DNA of 64,000 nt. Source: Dryococelus australis (taxonomy: Eukaryota > Arthropoda > Insecta > Phasmatodea > Phasmatidae). The notes below the pieces were generated by a model. That model did not search any database. It worked only from the letters and a program-made list of their open reading frames with translations, and had not been told where the DNA came from. Numbering within the stretch: the first letter of the stretch is position 1; the number at the start of each line of letters is the position of its first letter. The translations under genes and the position numbers were made by a program. Shown piece after piece: positions 35,846 through 46,535 of the stretch. The DNA lies in contig CM056993.1 of NCBI GenBank assembly GCA_029891345.1, forward strand, positions 108,677,800-108,741,799. The letters run 5' to 3'.

Positions 35846-35870
35846 ATTCCTCCCTCCCCCCTCCCTCTCT
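35846..35870 (-). promoter_or_regulatory. Polypurine tract of element A
   Basis: The minus strand here is purely A and G apart from the final T (AGAGAGGGAGGGGGGAGGG then AGGAAT), directly against the TGACAT start of the 3' LTR. Confidence 0.85.
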
Positions 35871-36189
35871 GTTGTAATGAAGACTCATTGTGAAAAGTTA
35901 GTGGAGAAAGGCATAGGCCTCCTCATCTGGAAGTTCTAGGTAGGAGAAGCGAAAAAAAAATTTTCAAACAGGTATGCAGGACCCTTAATGTTGGGCATCT
36001 TAACCGCTGTATTTGTGCTTGCTCTGTGCTCTGGGGCCGGCTGGAGAAGTCGTGGCATGCGGCATGCAGAGACCGCAGTCTCTCTTGGCGGGCGGGCTTC
36101 CTCTCTGCCCCTTGCCCAGGCGAAGCGGAGTGCTGATGCTGCTAATATGTTTGCCCCCTGTAGCGATGATTAGTGTCAAGAGTGATATG

Positions 36190-37550
36190 GTTTATCGTGT
36201 GTCCCACTGACCTACTTGATTTGTGCATGTCACCGATAAAATCTCAGCATAGCACTGTAGTTATTTACAAGAGAATATATATACAAAAACCTGCAATAAA
36301 AAGACAAAAATCACAACATGCGAAAGATGGTGGGGAATATCAAGTATGTTCAAGCCTTACTCACAGAAGGCTGGAGCTTGCTGCAGTGACTTATGAAAGA
36401 AAGGAAAATCTTTCTGGGGTAACCTGTGGGTCTTGCATCAAGCCAAACTATTAGTGTGACAGGCTGAAAGTTCGGCAACCTCAGGCCGTCCTTCACCTTT
36501 GTTTACTGTCTAAATGAACAATGCAAGTACACTTAAAACATGCATGAAAACACTGGAAATTGGCGCAAGTTGGTCACTACAAATAAATACACATAACCCT
36601 TTGATATTTTGAATTTAAGATATTTTGCACCTGGTTTCACCGTAGCGAGTTCATGGGAGCTCTGCGGCTCAGAGTTCTGGTTTAATTCTGCGTTGGTGCA
36701 CAAGTTATTTCAAACAGACAAGACTACCAAAAAAAATATAGAAGCAAACAAAAGCATAGCATAAAGACACACTCCTTTCGGTTGTTCATCTAATCCTAAC
36801 ATGTTCACTGCGTAATTTCATAAAAAATTTCAAGGTAGCACACAAGAAATACAAAAGTTTAACAGAGCAGAAAATACACTCCTACAAAACGGCATTCTTC
36901 TTGTAGGTGATCTTCACAAGGACGCTTGTTAAAACTCATGGTTGTATTTATTGGTGTACCTACACATAAAATCATTTTTACAAAAATCTAAATTAGCTAA
37001 TTCCTTTACAGGAGTCTTTCTTACTCGTAGGCTGATTCTAACATGTATTTTGATGAAGTCTCTGTCTATTTTCGATTATCACAGGCACTTTGGTGAGCAT
37101 CTATATGTGATACATTTGTAGTAGTTACCAGCACTGTGGAGAGCATCTCGAAGTATTACTACATAGTTGAGGTGGGCTGTCGGCCACCATATACGGAACC
37201 TTATCATCTGTGAGGTGTAAAATGTCTGTTTGCACTGGTTTAAATTACGTACAGCATAATGACTGCTGTATTTACAAGTTCAGTTGGATATTTGCACATA
37301 GTGGAATATCTGGATAGCTTCTATTACATTTACCTCACCGGTTCCTACACCCCCCCCCCCCCCCTACATGATGACAGCTGGGTAGGCACTTATACTGGAA
37401 ATACACTTTTAAATTAGTCTAAATGTGAGCATCTCTGCCTATCTTACTGTCTTTGACTGGTTGGCTAGTTTAAATTACTAATGGTTACAGGTCTGTAATG
37501 AGTCCTGTAATGTTTTGTTGTAATGGTTTACAACTACGTTATCTCGTCGA
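36190..37550. other. AT-rich segment within element A, unassigned
   Basis: The composition is clearly more AT-rich than the gag side of the element, with no coding frame. A C run lies at 37351-37365. It may be the element's 3' untranslated region or a nested insertion; I found no TIRs or duplication to decide. Confidence 0.35.
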
Positions 37551-37555
37551 GCACT

Positions 37556-38832
37556 TCACTTACTTGTGTTCGGTGGGTTTCGTTTTGGCGGGCCTTTCTC
37601 TTGGACGGAGGGCAGCATGAGCAGGGTATGGCCACTTGAACCTTGACGTGGGTCGCAACGGTGATTTGCGGGTGTCGAATCGGCCTTGGCGGCACACGGT
37701 GGCATCAGGAATCGTGGCTTGGCACTTGGGGCAGTAGCGTCTGTTTCTATAGCAACTGATGGGGAGGGCACAGGAACAAGGGGCAGTGCGGCGGAATGAC
37801 ACAGAAAGGTCCTGCACCCCGACTACACTGGTTCCTACCCATAGGGCAGGATGTGTCTGTGATGGCGCATGGCAAGGGAGTTGCGAAAACGACTGCTCTC
37901 CACCTCGTCTGCAGATGCATCTCGATGTGGGGCCGGGTCATTGGAGACATTGACGTTCTCGATGTCCAGGTCCCGCGACGAGGCAGTGGAAGGGAGATGA
38001 CTCTCGACTTCCACTGTGGGTGTTGCTCCAGCTGAGGGGTAGAGAGAGGCACGCCGTGGCAGCGCAAGGGAGCTGTGGATCACCGTGCTCAACCTTGGCT
38101 ACGGGTGGTGCGTCTCGTTGGAGGGCCGAGTAGTTGGAGGTGATGGTCTCGACGTCCAGGTCCTGTGGCTAGGCAGTGCGAAGGAGAAGAGTCTCGACCT
38201 CGACTGCGGGAGTTACACCAGGTGTTGGGTAGTAGGAGGAATCGATGGCCTCGATGCCTTCTGTATCGGCGGCCAACTGAGCAAGATGCAGAACGAGCCT
38301 TTTATCGTCAATGGCGTCGATTGGTTGGTTGTCCTGTGTGGCAGGAGGTTGGGGTGTAGTGTCCTCGACGACGGTGCTCGACTACCCCTGCAGTGTGGTT
38401 TTCTTCGCCGTCAGGAGCAGTGGTCGGCTTCGTGGAAGCTGGAATGACCTTGACCACTGCTCCTGGCATTTCCTCCAATACGGCAGAGTGTTGTGGGTTC
38501 ACTATGAGTTTGTTGTCCGGTGGTGGCCTCTGGGCTCTCAGCTGGAGCGTATTCCGGTGGTCTAGTGGCAGTGGTATTAGCTCCTCGTAGCCAGGAACCA
38601 GCTACGTAAAAGGTTGCATGTCCTTCATTTCTGGCTTGGGAGTTGTACCAGGTGGAAGGGAATATGCTAGAATTGCTTCCACTTCATTCACCATTGACGA
38701 TTCGGGTCTCTTGGCTAATCCGACTTGATCTGCAGGGTGTCTGGCTGTATCCCCTGTCTCTGGGACTTCGCCAAGACACTTCAGTGCAGCTAAGGGTGGC
38801 TCGGTCAGGTCTGCTGGTGACTTGGTGGCCAT
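37556..38832 (-). pseudogene. Pro-rich region of element A
   Basis: Several minus-strand frames are rich in Pro, Ala, Thr and Glu (38832-38602, 38502-38308, 38092-37835). The block at 38708-38923 is repeated at 50955-51172. Near 37770-37680 a CYRNRRYCPKCQATIP segment is Cys-rich. It is parallel in position to 7531-8700 of element E. Plus-strand frames across this region are shadows. Confidence 0.4.
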
Positions 38833-39239
38833 AGATGATCGGCGTCGAGGGCAGGGATTTAACGGAGACTGCTCCTCAGCGCTGTTGCATTTCTATTCTC
38901 CTGGGTGGAGAATAGGATGGCTCTCTGTTAGGTTCTGGATTTTGGGCCTCGGACCCCTTCGTTGGCCGTGGCTCGACGTCGAGAGTTGCCCTTCTAGGTG
39001 TTGGGCCTCATTTGAAGGTCGGGGGCCTCGAAAGCTCTTGGTTTGGGGCCTCTTCATACTAAGGCCGTGCATGACATTGATGGGCTCTTCTGGCCTGACT
39101 TCTAGTCTTCGTCGGGTGATTTAGGGCTTGCTGATTCGTTTCTACCAGTAACTGTTGGAGGCGGATCGGGATACGGGGAGTGGCAGCATTCAGCTTGCGG
39201 CCTTTCCAGTTAATGAGGGTTCCACCGTCTCTTCAAAGT

Positions 39240-39560
39240 TGCAGGCGGTGTTGTCCATAGTCAAGGACGCAGTGCTACTGAAGTAGCCATGGTTGCCCCT
39301 AAATCATGCATTCCCCGATATGGGGAGTAACTAGAAAATTAATGTGGGATGTCATACGACGTATCCTGGTTGTTAACTTTATGCCTCCTTCAACCTGCAG
39401 GAAGCGATCCAGTTGCGCGAGCCTCACTTTACTTGTAATGTGGGTCATTTGGGCTCGTTGGGGTGTGAGTTAGTCGCGTCTTATAAAATTACCCATGGCG
39501 GCCGAATCTAACATTGCCACGGTATTTCTGTCATTAAGGCGGGCCTCTACACTGGGCACT
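39240..39560 (-). pseudogene. Retropepsin-like protease of element A
   Basis: On the minus strand a frame reads TVAMLDSAAMGNFIRRD, then LTPQRAQM and FLQVEGGIKLTTRIR, matching the element E protease block by block (DTAASANLIRSD, LTPHQRAL, LLQVEGRSRLAVHI). A GQPWLLQ segment stands where LGQHWLQ is found in E. The active-site loop is D-S-A-A instead of D-S/T-G-A. Internal stops make it a remnant. Confidence 0.65.
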
Positions 39561-39569
39561 TAAGGGGAA

Positions 39570-40200
39570 TCAAGCTCTTTGGTTAAATTCAGGGGCATGA
39601 CTGTGGGTTCTTCTTTCCCTTGTTCTGGTTCTGGGTTCGCCCTCTCTTTCTTCATGGGGCAGTCTCTGTTGTGATGTCAGCAGGCACAATACCGACACTT
39701 TGCGGCATCTGATAGCGGGGAGGGGAAGTGAAGTTGGGGTTTCAGGTGCCATAGGGGCGGGCGTGTGGCCTGTCAGTGTTCTCCCCTCCTTACCCTTGTC
39801 TACCTGCCTACGGTCTAGCTCGGCCTGCTCTTCATAATTACGCTCTGTTTCCCGTGCACGTTATATCAGCTCTTCTATTGACGGTTGGTAAATCTGCACC
39901 TCGTTTCTTATAAACAATTCGGCCTCTTCATCCATGTCCTGGGTCTGGCTGTAGAAGTATGTAGTCAATCTCGCTAACACCTCATCGCCAGAAAATTCGG
40001 ATCCAAGTCGGCTGCTAAATTGTTTCCAGTTGGTAAGAAACTTGCTGTATCGTTCCCACCATGTTAATGCCAATCCTTTCAGGTGTACTTGGGCCCTGTC
40101 TACCCATTGCTTTGCAGGTAAATCGGTAAATCGGTAAATCTTGCGTTAAGGCCACCGGGTCCTCGTGAGGTTGGCCCCCGCAAAGTCCATGATTTGGATA
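39570..40200 (-). pseudogene. gag core and zinc knuckle of element A
   Basis: The frame includes ALTWWERYSKFLTNWKQF, SEFSGDEVLARLTTYFYSQ and MDEEAELFIRNEVQ (40073-39861), the same blocks as gag of element E, preceded by a QWVDRAQVHLKGL helix. Toward 39690-39660 a shifted frame gives CRYCACWHHNRDC, a C-x2-C-x4-H-x3-C knuckle. Gag would form the particle core and bind RNA. Confidence 0.7.
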
Positions 40201-40269
40201 TTGTTGTCTTGTTCGCTCGCTGGGTGGCCAGGTGCTGTTCCGGGTTGGATGTAAATACGGGATGGTTTC

Positions 40270-40700
40270 AACCGACAGGAGTAGGAGGTATGCTTTCTCC
40301 TGCACTTCTCGCACTGATATGCCATACCTGGCATAGTGATGCGCTTGTCGGGCCATCCTATGCATAGGTAATGGTACGGTTTGTCACAGGATGTGCAACG
40401 TAGTCGGTTGATGCCTCGGCCAGGGCAAGTGATCTCGTTTCAGAAGCTGGTCGGCTGTTGGCGGCAGGTTTTGCATCTGTATTCCAGCCATTCTGTGTCA
40501 TGGACCATGTCAGGCCAGCCTAGGCATACATGGTGTGGAACATATTTGCGCAGTAGTTACACACTATCTGGAGTGAGCCCATACCGGAACAATTGGCATG
40601 ATTACACTTCAGATCTTGTATGTCATGTTCTGAGTCAAGGTCTACGCCCGTGGTGGCATTGAGCTCAGACACTGACATTTCTATGGCTTTTGGGCACCAC
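40270..40700 (-). pseudogene. Tandem PHD-like zinc fingers at the start of gag (element A)
   Basis: The first module has CNHANCSG, IVCNYCANMFHTMYAW and RCKTC. The second has ITCPGRGINRLRCTSCDKPY, HYLCIGWPDK and QCEKC. Spacing in the second is C-x9-C-x2-C-x4-H-x2-C-x16-C-x2-C. The modules are about as similar to each other as to their counterparts in element E, which suggests an old internal duplication. A stop separates the modules near 40440. PHD-like fingers in retroelement proteins are known from some CR1-type ORF1s; in an LTR-element gag this looks uncommon to me. Confidence 0.7.
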
Positions 40701-40813
40701 TGGGTTTTTGCTGGACTCCCCAAAGTTTGCTGGGTTATCCCGGTTGACTCTTAGGTCTTGGAGTTGGGTTGAACTTGTTCGGCCTTTCACTGCTAACAGT
40801 TGCTTAGTCTGAC

Positions 40814-40831
40814 GCCCCACTTTGGGTGCCA
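40814..40831 (-). promoter_or_regulatory. Primer-binding site of element A
   Basis: TGGCACCCAAAGTGGGGC on the minus strand lies 10 bases inside the 5' LTR. It differs from the element E site at only a few positions. Confidence 0.8.
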
Positions 40832-40841
40832 GAAAATTACT

Positions 40842-42809
40842 TGATGTGTGCCCGGGTTAATGGAAATGGCACAGTCACAGTGGTTTTAGATTGTGCAGGT
40901 CAGCTTATGCATTCGGTTTGTGACTTTTCTCAAGTGGTCGTTTTCTACTACAAATCTTTACTGGATACGTCGCCCTACATGCCGGGATAAACTTTATGAT
41001 TGATGGGTTGACAAGTCTGGGTGTCAGTCACCTTCATAGTTATTGTAGGTTTAATCAAGTGGTAGTTTGGCGGGCGGTGTTGGAGGTACCTGGCTTACCA
41101 AGAGAATCTTTGGCTGACTGGAGGGTAGTGGTTATCTGCTGGCTGGATCCGCTGGTGCAGTCAGGTGCTGTGTTGGCTAACACGGTACCTTAGGTTCCAG
41201 CTGGCCGCTTCTGTACTCCAATACCTGGGGTTGGCAATTTCTAGGTGTCGCTCGGTCCCGTGTACCCAACCACTCGAGACGGGGTGGTACTCTGGATGCG
41301 TACGGGTTGGTGGTGGCGTGAATAGAAAGTAGTTGCACATGGGAGAGGCCGGTCTCTCCTGTTGCCTAATTAAGGATGCGCAGTCACGTTCCACCTGCCG
41401 TTCCACCGTGGGTTGAACTACTATAACCCGCTGCTTGGTAGCAAGGTGTGCAATCCTTTGCTCCTCCCTCCTCGAGCCGTGCCTTATCTTAAACTGCATA
41501 GAGTGGTAACAGCTGCTGAAGGGAACTGATCGAGCACTACAGAGGCAAGAGAAGAGCCTAGATTAGTGTAAGCCCAGTAGAGGTTAGTAGCACGAGCCCA
41601 GTGTCTCAGATGGTTCCCCACCTTGGCGGGTGAAACAAAGGCATTGTAGCTGTAGGGGCCACCACTGCTTCTACTGGGTGTGAGTTCCCAACCAAGGTCA
41701 GGCCATATCACCCAAGCAAATACCCCCCGCCAGCACCTAAGTGCTCTGGTTGGGATACAACTCATATGTACTCTCTCTCCAAGGTTGGAAGTATTCCTAG
41801 TGGTTGTGGCTCCTCTGTTTTATCCATCCAGCACCTCAAGATAACTCTGGAATAAGACTCGCTGCTTTGGAAGAACAAAGATGTGTTTAATGAAGTCGCA
41901 ATAAACACACGTGACTCATGCTAACTCCTACCAAGTAGTCAGGTTGCTGGAAGTAAACCTACATAATCCAGGTGTAGGTGACCTGGTTCTAGGCGTATCG
42001 GGAACTTTATGTTAAAGACTGGTAAATTATAAAAACAAATGAGCTAACTAGTAAATGTGTTGGCCATATGAAGCGGCTGAAGTCGAAGACCAACGCTCTA
42101 GTAGCAGGTTATGTTTAATGTCTGTGTTACTAATAGAAGAGCTTCTGGTAACTGGTGGTGGTTGACGTCAACAGAGCCTCTGGTAGCTGTGGCTGCAGAA
42201 GCCCCTAGTGACGGCAATGGTAGCAGCCGCTGGTGGTTGACGTCAATGACGGCAGCCTCTGGTGGCTGCTGCAGGCTGTTGAAGTCATTGGTGGTGGCAG
42301 CCTCTGGTAACTGCCAAAGAGTTTTCAGTCCTAGAAGGCCCCAGCACGTAAGTGATGGAGCGAGTTCGAAGACTTGAAGAATAAGACTCGCTAGCCCAGC
42401 TGCGTACGGACTTATATAGTCAGAACTGCAGGGTGCTGTGGCGGGCCGCCGAGGGGGGGGGGGGTGGGAATTGCATGGGATGTCCCTCTGCTGTGAGGCC
42501 GGTGTGGGAGGAGAGAATCCTCTACTCATAAATTTGCTTCGGGAATGATCTGCGGCACTCGGCTGTGGTACAAGGTGGCTGACAGCTTATAGACACACAA
42601 TGCGATGGGGAGGAGGGAGGCGGCGTGCTTGCTGGGTTACGCAACCTTGAAAGTCACGTGTTCGGGGTGCCCTCCAGGATTTTGGCAGCCTGCAACGTCT
42701 ATGTACATGTTTGCGGGATCGACTCTCACGTGGATTGAAGTAGGAATACTTGACGTGATTAGTGATAAGTCGTAATCGTATTTAATAGTGGTATAAGCGG
42801 CACATGTCA
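40842..42809 (-). repeat. 5' LTR of element A with an insertion
   Basis: The two outer parts match the 3' LTR (40842-41478 and 42383-42809). In element orientation it runs TGACATGTGCCGC to GGGCACACATCA. An ACTATATAAG box lies at 42411-42420 on the minus strand. The middle (41479-42382) is unrelated to the middle of the other LTR. Confidence 0.85.
41770..42382 (-). repeat. LTR family B fragment nested in the LTR of element A
   Basis: The reverse complement of 41880-42000 matches 12360-12490 (CTAGAACCAGGTC, TTGGTAGGAG.TAGCATGAGTCACG, AATAAACAC). AATAAGACTCGCT occurs at 41853-41865 and again at 42381-42393, so 41867-42380 is framed by a 13-bp direct repeat. Two copies of TGGTGGTTGACGTCAA lie inside. 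Confidence 0.5.
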
Positions 42810-42813
42810 AAAT

Positions 42814-43242
42814 GTACACCTACAACTTTTCAGGATTGCAGCACAATACTGCAAGTATGTCGTAATGAGATGTTGTTTAAATATATTTCTCAGAAGTATC
42901 CATCTAACTTGTTTGCATAAATGTGAACAGTGTTTGTTTAATGCATATTCCATTTCAGTACATTGAAACATTAACCTCAGAACACAAGTAACTTCAAATA
43001 TAACACAACACAAGTAGGACAATTGCACCTTAGATATGCTACTAGCTGTATACACATGCTTGTGTTGTTATTTTAGTTTATTTGTTGGTTTTTAATAATT
43101 ACAAAAGGTGTCCTTTAAGAAACACATCTTATAAAGTGATAAATTAAACTGCTAAAATATTATAAAAATTGCTTTTTCATATACATTCCCATATTGGGGA
43201 TATTATAGCTGTTTGCAGCCAGAAAACATGCTTGTAGCATTT
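42814..43242 (+). other. TBC1D23: TBC1D23 intron 3, 3' part
   Basis: Unique-looking AT-rich sequence resumes after the AAAT duplication of element A. Nothing was recognised. Confidence 0.5.
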
Positions 43243-43481
43243 ATATACTATTCATGATAATGTGAGCACTTTTGAAAGCCCTCATTTCGAATAATAGTCA
43301 ATAAATGTATTTTATTTTAGCCTTAAACGTTAACTTCCAGTTGCAGTGCATTATACACACTATGTTTAATACTAATACTTACATGGCAATATTTATTTAA
43401 AAAGGTGGTTAAATTAAAAATGGCTGAACGGAAAATGTAACTAGTGCTTCTAAAGTGCTCTTTTTACCATGAACAGCCTAC
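43243..43481 (+). mobile_element. MITE family K, copy 2
   Basis: About 38-bp terminal inverted repeats (ATACTATTCATGATAATGTG and CTTTTTACCATGAACAGCC) and an interior shared with 44369-44604: AATAATAG, TATTTTATTTTA, GGCAATATTTATTTAAAAAG. Its 3' end lies about 490 bases before a TBC1D23 exon. Confidence 0.8.
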
Positions 43482-43971
43482 ATTAGCTTGTATATAATTA
43501 AACAATTTTCTGCCACCATCTCTACTTATAGGTGAACAGAATGTTTCAAAATCTACTTTTACGGGGCCCCCTTATAACTACTGAAAAATCCATGTTGCTT
43601 ATAAAACAGTTGTGTTAATTTTTCTTTGCCACACGTTTTCTTTTTTCTTCCAACAAATTCAGTTTTGGAAACTGTTACACAACGCTACAGTTTCTATAGT
43701 TCAGAAATACTGTGATTTCTTGTAACTAACATGTTGCTCTATCACACAATCCTAGTCTTTAGTGGTGGATGTGCTTTAACATGCTAGTAATAAAAAAAAC
43801 AACAGAAATTATGCAATGTTGACACAGTTAAAACATTCTCTGCATTTAGCTTTCACTTAAGGAAATTGTGGTGCACAAAATCTTTTTTTAAATAAAATTT
43901 ACATTTTCATTGTAAGCTGATTTGTAGTCATGTTTTTCAAGCTAAATTTATTTTGGTGGTTTTGTTTTCAG
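43482..43971 (+). other. TBC1D23: TBC1D23 intron 3 end
   Basis: AT-rich; ends in a T-rich tract and acceptor TTTGTTTTCAG. No other feature was seen. Confidence 0.6.
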
Positions 43972-44141
43972 TGCCGTAGTGAAACTGAAGTCAGCTGAGG
44001 TGAAGGGTAAACTAATTGAGTACATAGTTAACCCAACGGGCAGTGGGAATATGGAGCGGCATGTCAGCAGCTCGGACAAGCTGGGCAAGCGGTATCGTAA
44101 TCTTGCACCAGTTTTCAGCATTGATGATGACCATGATGGAG
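43972..44141 (+). CDS. TBC1D23: TBC1D23 internal exon: start of the C-terminal domain region
   Basis: The exon follows TTTGTTTTCAG and ends GATGGAG|GTGAGT, phase 1. With two bases from the preceding exon it reads S-AVVKLKSAEVKGKLIEYI and then ERHVSSSDKLGKRYRNLAPV and FSIDDDHDG. The RHVSSSD-GK-YR--PVFSI block is strongly conserved in TBC1D23, just before the C-terminal PH-like domain that binds FAM21 (WASH complex). That last domain is not encoded in the remaining 19.8 kb of the window. Confidence 0.93.
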
Positions 44142-44368
44142 GTGAGTACATACTTATTTGTTGTTTTTACTGACACTTATTTAGCATTTTTAGCCATTTT
44201 ACCTTCATTGCACCCGGTGTGAGTTGGTGTCGTGTATTGCTAGTATGTGGGTGGAAATAGATACAGTTATTCTGGAAAAAAAATTTTTACTACAGTTAAT
44301 GTACTTTGACAGTAAATTCTGACTTTTTGAACATTATAATAAACAGTGTCATGACATTGGGACGTGTT

Positions 44369-44604
44369 ATAGGCTATTCATCGTAATGTGAGCACTTTTG
44401 AAAACCCTCTCATTTGGAATAATAGCAAATATATTTTATTTTACCCGTAGATGTTAACTTCAGAGTGTGGTGGAATGTACACACTGTGTTTATTACTTAC
44501 ATGACAATATTTATTTAAAAAGGTGGTTAAAGGATAAAGAAATGGCTGAAAGGAAAAAGTAACTAGGGGCTTAAAAGTGCTCACTTTACTATGAACAACA
44601 TATA
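44369..44604 (+). mobile_element. MITE family K, copy 3
   Basis: The ends are TATAGGCTATTCATCGTAAT and TTTACTATGAACAACATATA. Both carry GTGAGCACTTTT-type inner repeats (TIR about 38 bp). The interior is about 80 percent identical by eye to copy 2, only 0.9 kb upstream and on the other side of an exon. Confidence 0.85.
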
Positions 44605-44900
44605 CAAAAACTTGGAAAATATAAAATGGTAAAGCCCATACTGTGTATGTTTTCCATCCTTTGCCAATATACTAGGCCAGTGCCATGATGTAAATTAATT
44701 TTTGGAAGATGCTTAGGTGTTTTTGCCAGACAACAGTAAATCCTCCAAGAGTCCAGGTTAACAGATTTATTGCATCAAATGAGCTTGTAGGGTGGAGAAG
44801 GTAGTTGCTGGTGATACCAGATTTGTTGTTAGGAATAGAACAGGATGGAGGGTTGCATATTAGAAGCTTTTTTTTTCTCACAAGTTGTATTTATAATATA

Positions 44901-45459
44901 CTATCTACCAAAAAGTAACTGGGCACCTGTCCACAATGCTCGGTGTGTCACCCCGTTACAATCTCGTAGGGCCACCTCTTGCGGCTATAACAGCAGCCAC
45001 CGTGTCTGGCATGCTCTCTACGAGTGTTTGCAGGACATATATGGGGATTCCTCGCCATTCTTCTTGCAACCATTCCATGAGTTGAACAATGGATTTTGGC
45101 AGCGCGTGACAAGCCCTCATTCAGCGATCCAATTCTTCCTAAAGATGTTCTATAAGGTTGAGGTCGGGGCTCTGGGCAAGCCAGTCTAATAGGCGAACAT
45201 TGTTGTCGGCGTACCACTGCATAGTAGCCCTTGAAACATGGCACTTGGCATTGTCATCCTGGAAGTAACACGGGTCGATTCCGTAAAATCGCCACAATGT
45301 TGGAGCATTTCACTATCCAGAATGTTACAATAGGCCTCTGTGTTCATGCTACCATGGACAAACACCAGTGGTCCTACGCCGAAGGCCGTGAAACACAAGT
45401 CAACTGATGTACTGAATTGCCTATCTTCACGGGTGCCAATTACTTTTTGGTAGATGGTG
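44901..45459 (-). mobile_element. Tc1-like transposon, internally deleted, with TA duplication
   Basis: The ends CTATCTACCAAAAAGTAACT and its inverse ATTACTTTTTGGTAGATGG are perfectly opposed over about 20 bp, and each is flanked by TA. The span is about 560 bp against the usual 1.6 kb. Only the C-terminal half of a transposase is left on the minus strand. Confidence 0.85.
44948..45400 (-). pseudogene. Tc1-like transposase C-terminal fragment
   Basis: In two minus-strand frames it reads FVHGSMNTEAYCNILDSEML, then QDDNAKCHVSRATMQWY, LDWLAQSPDLNLIEH and AVIAARGGPT. QDNA..H and PAQSPDLN..E are the second and third parts of the DD34E/D catalytic triad of Tc1 transposases, and a frameshift near 45200 separates them. 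The DNA-binding N-terminus is missing. Confidence 0.85.
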
Positions 45460-45461
45460 TA

Positions 45462-45932
45462 TTTTGGGTATCTACTCCACATGTAGACAGGAATTTTTCT
45501 GTAATGATTATACTTAAAATCTAATTTATAATAAATTGGAACATTAAAAAATATGTTTGTGATCTTTGCATATCTTTAGGTTATAAAACTCAGGATGTGA
45601 TATACAGTATTTGCATCCAATACCATTAACAATTAAAGTGGTTCAGTATGGAAGGATTTGTTAATACTGAAGAGAGAGTCATGAACAATCTGTGCTATTA
45701 CAAACCTCTGAACTGTGGTTGTAACTAAACAACCCATCAGTAAATTCAGTCTCTGCTGATTTGAAACTGCTAAATAATTTGAGGAGGGGTCAAAGGAATG
45801 AATTTTTTTATATATTTGGGTATTAAGGCAAAAAAAAAAATGGCTGTAAGCTTATGTCAAATGGTGTTTACAGATAAATATGGAATTTACCCAGAAAAAT
45901 TTATTAGCCATTAGTTAATACATAATATACAT
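45462..45932 (+). other. TBC1D23: TBC1D23 intron 4, AT-rich, nothing recognised
   Basis: No reading frame or paired repeat was seen between the Tc1 derivative and the foldback element. Confidence 0.5.
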
Positions 45933-46525
45933 GGTGTAAACGATAAGTGTTTACAACTATACACAACAGTGTACAGGGCTCCGAGATGAGCAATATGATT
46001 TAGGACACTTGTGGTCCAGAGGGTTGGGAAATAGCCGTAAATCACTTAACAAATATGTACTAAAACACATGCAGCGCGCTGCTGTGGGCCTGGCTTTAAT
46101 TGACCTGCTGGTCAGCTGAAGCCGGGTTGTACAGAGGTCGAATCGGGCAGGAAACTTTTAGTAATTGCGTTTGTTTTACACTTTGGTTTATGACACGGGT
46201 GTTTCATTTGCAATTTCATACTTTCTTTCCTGATTTCTGTAACTTGTCTGTAGTATTGTGACAATGCAACATGTGTTTCAAACAAAAGCAATTACTAAAC
46301 GTTTCCTTCCCGATTCGACCTCTGTACAAACTAGCTTCAGCTGACCAGCAGGTCGATTAAGGCCCGGCCCACAGTGGTACGCTGCACGTGTCTTAGTACA
46401 CATTTGTCAATCACTTTTATAGTAATTTCCCGACCCTATGGACCACAAGTGTCCTACAACAAATTGTTCATCTCGGAGCCCTGTACACTGCTGTGTTCAG
46501 TTGTAAACACTTTCAGTTTACACCC
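45933..46525. mobile_element. Foldback element (long terminal inverted repeats)
   Basis: Arms of about 250 bp at 45933-46188 and 46272-46525 are near-perfect inverted copies, for example AGTGTACAGGGCTCCGAGAT on the left and ATCTCGGAGCCCTGTACACT on the right, or GACCTGCTGGTCAGCTGAAG opposite CTTCAGCTGACCAGCAGGTC. The loop is about 90 bp. The ends are GGTGTAAAC. No transposase is present. The whole would form a very long hairpin in RNA or single-stranded DNA. Confidence 0.9.
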
Positions 46526-46535
46526 TAAATATTTA

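Larger units (their letters stand above)
33279..42809 (-). mobile_element. LTR retrotransposon A (gypsy-like, zinc-finger gag, no RT seen)
   Basis: A minus-strand element is delimited by two LTRs (33279-35845 as 3' LTR, 40842-42809 as 5' LTR), a primer-binding site, a strong polypurine tract and AAAT flanks. The internal 5 kb carries PHD-like fingers, gag, a zinc knuckle, a protease and a Pro-rich region in that order. It is closely parallel to element E. No RT, RNase H or integrase was recognised. Each LTR is itself interrupted by foreign DNA. Confidence 0.88.

Noticed and set aside
38085-39124. Several + strand ORFs over element A
   Set aside because: They are antisense to the Pro-rich and protease region of a minus-strand element and contain no domains.
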